Positions 14,384-17,230 of a DNA stretch of 17,230 nt are shown here, one piece after another. The position numbers and the translations under genes are program-made. The stretch's first letter is position 1. Every line of letters begins with the position of its first letter. The stretch is from DASRSS01 sp035656335 (GTDB taxonomy: Bacteria; Actinomycetota; Actinomycetes; Mycobacteriales; Jatrophihabitantaceae): the NCBI GenBank assembly GCA_035656335.1, contig DASRSS010000305.1:1-17230 (forward strand), in the 5' to 3' direction. A model generated the notes under the pieces. The model was given only the letters and a program-made list of their open reading frames with translations. It had not been told where the DNA came from and searched no databases.

Positions 14384-14872
14384 TTACTCGACTTCGGTGA
14401 TCTTGCCGGTCTGGACGTCGTAGACGAAGCCGCGCACGTCGTCGCGGTGCTTGATCCAGCCACAGTTGCGCACGGCGGCGAGCGACTCGCGCACCTTGCC
14501 CTCGATGTCGGTGAAGCCGGGGACGTCCCAGGTGGGCTCCTGCCCGGATTCGGCGGCCAGTTCGGCGCGGAACGCGGTGTCGTCGAAGCCGTGCATGCCG
14601 CAGTCGGTGTGATGCATGATCATCACCGACTGCGTGCCCAGCGCGCGCTGGCTGATCGCGAGCGAGCGCAGCACGTCGTCGGTGATCAGCCCGCCGCCGT
14701 TTCGGATGATGTGCGCGTCGCCGATCTGCAGGCCCAGCGCGGTGAACGTGTCGATGCGCGAGTCCATGCACTCGATGATCGTCAGCCGCAACTTCGGCTG
14801 CTTGGGCCGCCCGCCTGGGTACGTCCCGACGAAGCTTGCATTAGCGTGCACGAGGTGATCGGTCGCCGACAT
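14384..14872 (-). CDS. Beta-class carbonic anhydrase (Rv1284-like)
   Basis: A 162-aa cytoplasmic zinc enzyme that interconverts CO2 and bicarbonate. The zinc ligands are Cys35 (ECMDSR), His88 and Cys91 (HHTDCGM); Asp37 and Arg39 form the catalytic dyad. RNGGGLITDDVLRSL at about 57-71 is typical. The length and sequence style fit the short beta-CA group that includes M. tuberculosis Rv1284 (about 163 aa), rather than the longer plant-type enzymes. The ATG at 14872 has GGGAGAC about 7 nt upstream. The gene is divergent from the M48 protease gene with 65 nt between the starts. Confidence 0.92.
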   Translation of the reverse strand: MSATDHLVHANASFVGTYPGGRPKQPKLRLTIIECMDSRIDTFTALGLQIGDAHIIRNGGGLITDDVLRSLAISQRALGTQSVMIMHHTDCGMHGFDDTAFRAELAAESGQEPTWDVPGFTDIEGKVRESLAAVRNCGWIKHRDDVRGFVYDVQTGKITEVE

Positions 14873-14937
14873 GTATCCAGTCTCCCAGTACGGTCCAGGC
14901 CGGGAACGCCGTCGCGCCCCGCGAGCGTTGTACCAGC

Positions 14938-15807
14938 GTGAACGGCGTACGTAACACCCTGAAGACGGCGGTCCTGTTCGGACTGCTGGGTGCGCTGCTG
15001 GTTGTTCTGGGCGGCGTCATCGGCGGACGGACCGGGCTGATCGTCGGGCTGCTCATCGCGATCGGCGTGAACGGCTACAGCTACTTCAACTCCGACCGGC
15101 TCGCGCTGGCCGCAATGCGTGCCCGTCCGGTGAGCGAGGTGCAGCAGCCGGCGATGTACCGGATCGTGCGCGAGCTGGCCGCCGGCGCGCACCAGCCGAT
15201 GCCGCGGCTGTACGTCGCCCCGACGTCACAGCCGAACGCGTTCGCCACCGGCCGCGACCCGCGGCACGCGGCGGTCTGCGCGACGGAGGGGATCCTGGCG
15301 CTGCTGGACGAGCGCGAGCTGCGAGCCGTTCTCGGCCACGAGCTCAGTCACGTCTACAACCGCGACATCCTGATCTCGTCCGCCGCCGGAGCCGTCGCCT
15401 CGTGCATCACATTCCTGGCGCAGTTCGCGTTCTTCTTCGGCGGCGGTAACGACGACCGCGAGCGGAACGTCTTCGCCGAGCTGCTGATGATGATCCTCGG
15501 CCCGCTCGCGGCCACGCTGATCCAACTCGCGATCAGCCGTTCGCGCGAGTACCAGGCGGACGCGTCCGGCGCCGAGCTCTCCGGCGATCCGCTCGCACTC
15601 GCGTCCGCGCTGCACAAGCTCGAGATCGGTGTCGCGGCGCGTCCGCTCGCGCCGACTGCGGCGTTGACGAACACCAGCCACATGATGATCGCGAACCCGT
15701 TCCGCGGCGGCGGGATGCGCTCGCTGTTCTCCACGCACCCGCCGATGGCCGAACGGATCGAGCGGCTGCAGGCGATGGCGCGCTCGGACCCGCGCTTTCG
15801 CCACTGA
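14938..15807 (+). CDS. htpX: M48-family membrane zinc metalloprotease (HtpX-like)
   Basis: A 289-aa protein. Two N-terminal hydrophobic helices (about 8-29 and 33-48) are followed by an M48 peptidase domain. The zinc motif HELSH is at 134-138, with the third ligand Glu204 in SREYQADASGAEL. Two hydrophobic segments near 147-168 and 180-199 complete the four-helix HtpX layout. A STHPPMAERIERLQAM segment near the end is typical of the family. HtpX degrades damaged membrane proteins with the active site in the cytoplasm. The start is a GTG at 14938 without a clear ribosome-binding site, so the mRNA may be leaderless. The gene ends 9 nt before the convergent yajQ. Confidence 0.92.
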   Translation: MNGVRNTLKTAVLFGLLGALLVVLGGVIGGRTGLIVGLLIAIGVNGYSYFNSDRLALAAMRARPVSEVQQPAMYRIVRELAAGAHQPMPRLYVAPTSQPNAFATGRDPRHAAVCATEGILALLDERELRAVLGHELSHVYNRDILISSAAGAVASCITFLAQFAFFFGGGNDDRERNVFAELLMMILGPLAATLIQLAISRSREYQADASGAELSGDPLALASALHKLEIGVAARPLAPTAALTNTSHMMIANPFRGGGMRSLFSTHPPMAERIERLQAMARSDPRFRH

Positions 15808-15816
15808 CCGCCGCGT

Positions 15817-16308
15817 TCAGCGGTAGTTGGTGAACTGCAGGGCCACGCCCAGGTCGGCGTTCTTCAGCAGCGCGATGACCTCTTGGAGCTGGTCCTTCTT
15901 CTTGCCGGACACGCGCAGCTGATCACCCTGGATCTGAGCCTGGACGCCCTTGGGGCCCTCGTCCCGGATCAACTTGGCGATCTTCTTCGCGTCGTCCTGA
16001 CTGATCCCCTGCTTCATCGAGCCGCTGATCACGTACTGCTTGCCGGACGCCTTGGGCTCGCCCGCGTCGAGCGCCTTGAGCGAGATGGAGCGCTTGACCA
16101 GCTTCTCGCGGAAGACCTCCAGAGCGGCCCTCGCGCGCTCCTCGGTGTCGGCCTTGATCGTGATGCCCAGTTCGCCGGACCAGTCGATGCTGGCGTTCGT
16201 CCCGCGGAAGTCGAAGCGCTGCGACAGCTCCTTGGCCGCCTGGTTGAGCGCGTTGTCGACCTCTTGCCGGTCGATCTTGCTGACGACGTCGAACGACGGA
16301 TCGGCCAT
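15817..16308 (-). CDS. yajQ: YajQ-family nucleotide-binding protein
   Basis: A 163-aa cytoplasmic protein starting MADPSFDVVSKIDRQEV. It has the characteristic NALNQAAKELSQRFDFRGT, a middle VKRSISLKALDAGEP, and the C-terminal IRDEGPKGVQAQIQGDQLRVSGKKKD (shown here in part as DQLRVSGKKKDQLQEVI). The YajQ/DUF520 family has two ferredoxin-like folds and binds nucleotides; some members bind cyclic-di-GMP (Xanthomonas and Pseudomonas) and others bind RNA. Its role in actinobacteria is not settled. The ATG at 16308 has a perfect AGGAGG site (16319-16314) 5 nt upstream. Longer reading upstream runs antisense through tRNA-Tyr and is not coding. The length is normal. Confidence 0.93.
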   Translation of the reverse strand: MADPSFDVVSKIDRQEVDNALNQAAKELSQRFDFRGTNASIDWSGELGITIKADTEERARAALEVFREKLVKRSISLKALDAGEPKASGKQYVISGSMKQGISQDDAKKIAKLIRDEGPKGVQAQIQGDQLRVSGKKKDQLQEVIALLKNADLGVALQFTNYR

Positions 16309-16395
16309 CGGAACCTCCTGCGGGGATCGGCTGCGCTGTGACGACGTTAGCCGCTGGCGCCCGGGCGGGCGGTAAACGGGGGTCCGGCCATCGGG

Positions 16396-16401
16396 TAAGC
16401 T
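16396..16401 (+). promoter_or_regulatory. Possible -10 box of the tRNA-Tyr gene
   Basis: TAAGCT fits TANNNT and lies 33 nt before the tRNA 5' end. No convincing -35 box is seen at the right distance. The assignment is tentative. Confidence 0.25.
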
Positions 16402-16433
16402 TCCGTGTCGTTGCCGTGGCTCGCCGCGGCGCA

Positions 16434-16515
16434 GGCGGGTTGCCCGAGTGGTCAAAGGGAGCGGTCTGTAAAACCGCCGGCTCAGCCTACGTTGGTTCGA
16501 ACCCAACACCCGCCA
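16434..16515 (+). tRNA. tRNA-Tyr (anticodon GTA)
   Basis: An 82-nt class II tRNA. The acceptor arm GGCGGGT (16434-16440) pairs with ACCCGCC (16508-16514), with A16515 as the discriminator. The anticodon stem-loop is GCGGT CTGTAAA ACCGC with anticodon GTA. The variable arm is long, as in bacterial tRNA-Tyr. The T arm is GTTGG TTCGAAC CCAAC (16491-16507). CCA is not encoded, as usual in actinobacteria. Confidence 0.95.
16491..16515. other. Candidate attachment-site core in the tRNA-Tyr 3' end
   Basis: Integrases of actinomycete elements often recombine within the 3' half of a tRNA gene. The gene beyond the tRNA is an excisionase followed by an integrase, so the T arm and acceptor end are the likely core. 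The other copy is outside the window, so the exact extent is unknown. Confidence 0.35.
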
Positions 16516-16522
16516 CAAACCC

Positions 16523-16551
16523 CTGTAGGTCCCGGATCCCGGGACCTACAG
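16523..16551 (+). terminator. Strong palindromic terminator after tRNA-Tyr
   Basis: Arms of 13 bp at 16523-16535 (CTGTAGGTCCCGG) and 16539-16551 (CCGGGACCTACAG) pair perfectly around ATC. CCTTATTTA follows, giving a partly T-rich tail. It begins 8 nt after the tRNA end. Confidence 0.8.
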
Positions 16552-16637
16552 CCTTATTTACGGGCTTGTAGTCGCCGCACGTGGCGGTGCAGGCGAGTGC
16601 CGCGACACGCCGTTGAATGCGGCTTGATGTCAGATTC

Positions 16638-16657
16638 CGCGGGAAAATCGCGGGAAA
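16638..16657. repeat. Two direct repeats CGCGGGAAA, 11 bp apart
   Basis: Copies are at 16638-16646 and 16649-16657, one DNA helical turn apart, in the gap between the tRNA and the excisionase gene. This is where Xis or Int arm-type binding sites, or an operator for xis-int, would be expected. Confidence 0.45.
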
Positions 16658-16736
16658 GAAGTTGATCTTGGACGGCATTGGTGCCGCGCGCGATGCGGCT
16701 CCGTGAACTGATTCCCGACGTCGCCGCCTTTGGTTC

Positions 16737-16970
16737 ATGAGGGCTATGGAGTTGGAGGCGCCTAGCGCCTCGTTCGCTTCGCTAGGCGATGAGCTGCTGA
16801 CGGTGGCGCAGCTGCTCGACGAGCTCGGCGGCGTATCACGACGGACGTTCTTCCGGTGGCGGGAGCTGGGCCGGGCGCCGCGCTGCCTGAAGTTGCCGAA
16901 CGGTCAGTTGAGGGTTCGCCGGAGCGACCTCGCGTCATGGCTGGGGTCCTGCACCGAGGGTGCGCCGTGA
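16737..16970 (+). CDS. xis: Excisionase-like helix-turn-helix protein
   Basis: A 77-aa protein from the ATG at 16737; an alternative ATG is at 16746. The C-terminal 55 residues form a MerR/excisionase-type winged helix-turn-helix: LLTVAQLLDELGGVSRRTFF, then RWRELGRAPRC, and RVRRSDLASWLGSC at the end. This is the layout of actinomycete element excisionases (HTH_17 group). It would bind near the attachment site and direct excision. The last 4 nt overlap the integrase start (GTGA), as in many xis-int pairs. No good ribosome-binding site precedes either start. The first 15 residues are not conserved-looking and carry an inverted repeat in the DNA. Confidence 0.8.
   Translation: MRAMELEAPSASFASLGDELLTVAQLLDELGGVSRRTFFRWRELGRAPRCLKLPNGQLRVRRSDLASWLGSCTEGAP
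16759..16788. repeat. 9-bp inverted repeat inside the 5' end of xis
   Basis: CGCCTAGCG at 16759-16767 and CGCTAGGCG at 16780-16788 are perfect reverse complements with a 12-nt spacer. They fall in codons for about residues 8-18, before the helix-turn-helix domain. It could be an mRNA hairpin or a protein-binding site. Confidence 0.5.
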
Positions 16971-17230
16971 GCGGCACGACCACGGACGTCCGTTTCTGGG
17001 AGGTTCGCCGGGCGCGCACGACCAAGGTTGTCGCCTGGGAAGTTCGCTGGGTCGTAGGCGGCCGGCCGCGTTCGTCCAGCCGCAGGACCAAGGGGCTGGC
17101 GGAGGCGTTCCTCGCAGAGTTGCGTCAGGCGGCGCGTGCCGGTGAGGCGTTCGACGTCGCGACGGGCCTACCGACCTCGATGCTGCCCGCTCCCAGCGCG
17201 CAGACGTGGCTCGCGTTCGCCCAGGCCTAC
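16967..17230 (+). CDS. int: Tyrosine-recombinase-like integrase, 5' part, cut by the window end
   Basis: The frame begins at a GTG at 16967, overlapping the xis stop by 4 nt, and stays open for 88 codons to the window end. The N-terminus VRFWEVRRARTTKVVAWEVR, then WVVGGRPRSSS, and TKGLAEAFLAELRQAARAGE with FDVATGLPTS match the arm-binding N-terminal region of actinomycete phage/element integrases. The catalytic domain with the Arg-His-Arg-Tyr residues would lie beyond the window, so catalytic integrity cannot be judged. It would integrate an element, most simply at the adjacent tRNA-Tyr gene. The family call rests on the N-terminal pattern and on the xis neighbour. Confidence 0.75.
   Translation, partial: MSGTTTDVRFWEVRRARTTKVVAWEVRWVVGGRPRSSSRRTKGLAEAFLAELRQAARAGEAFDVATGLPTSMLPAPSAQTWLAFAQAY

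Noticed and set aside
13501..14463. 320-codon - strand frame across the korA leader and the acidic gene
   Set aside because: It spans two hairpins and runs antisense to a better-supported gene; no recognisable domains.
16309..16518. N-terminal extension of yajQ
   Set aside because: It reads antisense through tRNA-Tyr (a known annotation artefact). The perfect AGGAGG before 16308 and the normal 163-aa length fix the true start.
1..17230. CRISPR array, rRNA genes, insertion sequences
   Set aside because: No regularly spaced repeats, no rRNA sequence and no transposase-like frame were seen.

Overview
The window is GC-rich DNA from an actinobacterium, probably a soil-type actinomycete. This rests on GTG starts, strong G/C bias at third codon positions, a tRNA without an encoded CCA end, a fused KorA with KorB as in mycobacteria, and an excisionase/integrase pair of the actinomycete integrative-element type. 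A genus cannot be named from this sequence.

Region 1 (1-7703, + strand) is a compact Tad (tight adherence, Flp-type) pilus operon: tadE-like and tadG-like minor pseudopilins, cpaB/rcpC, cpaE/tadZ ATPase, cpaF/tadA secretion ATPase, a tadB-type membrane platform protein and tadC. The genes overlap or lie within about 20 nt of each other, so they are probably co-transcribed. The TadB protein carries an N-terminal signal peptide and a von Willebrand A domain with an intact MIDAS, while the TadG-like protein has no such domain. No typical Flp pilin or prepilin peptidase gene is visible; they may lie upstream of base 1.

Region 2 (7704-10600, - strand) holds a LuxR/NarL-type regulator that is convergent with tadC. 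Its receiver domain lacks the acidic pair and the conserved lysine. Next come an AT-richer stretch with two tiny membrane-protein ORFs, a RarD/EamA transporter, and a GNAT acetyltransferase.

Region 3 (10523-13418, - strand) encodes KorA and KorB, the 2-oxoacid:ferredoxin oxidoreductase. The order is korA, korB, GNAT, with overlapping or nearly touching ends.

Region 4 (13419-16308) has a 370-bp leader region, an unrecognised acidic 132-aa protein, an intergenic cluster of hairpins, a beta-carbonic anhydrase like M. tuberculosis Rv1284, a divergent M48 (HtpX-like) membrane protease, and a YajQ-family protein.

Region 5 (16434-17230) has tRNA-Tyr(GTA) followed by a strong hairpin, then an excisionase-like gene and the 5' part of a tyrosine-integrase-like gene that runs off the window. 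This looks like one edge of an integrative element inserted at, or near, the tRNA-Tyr gene.
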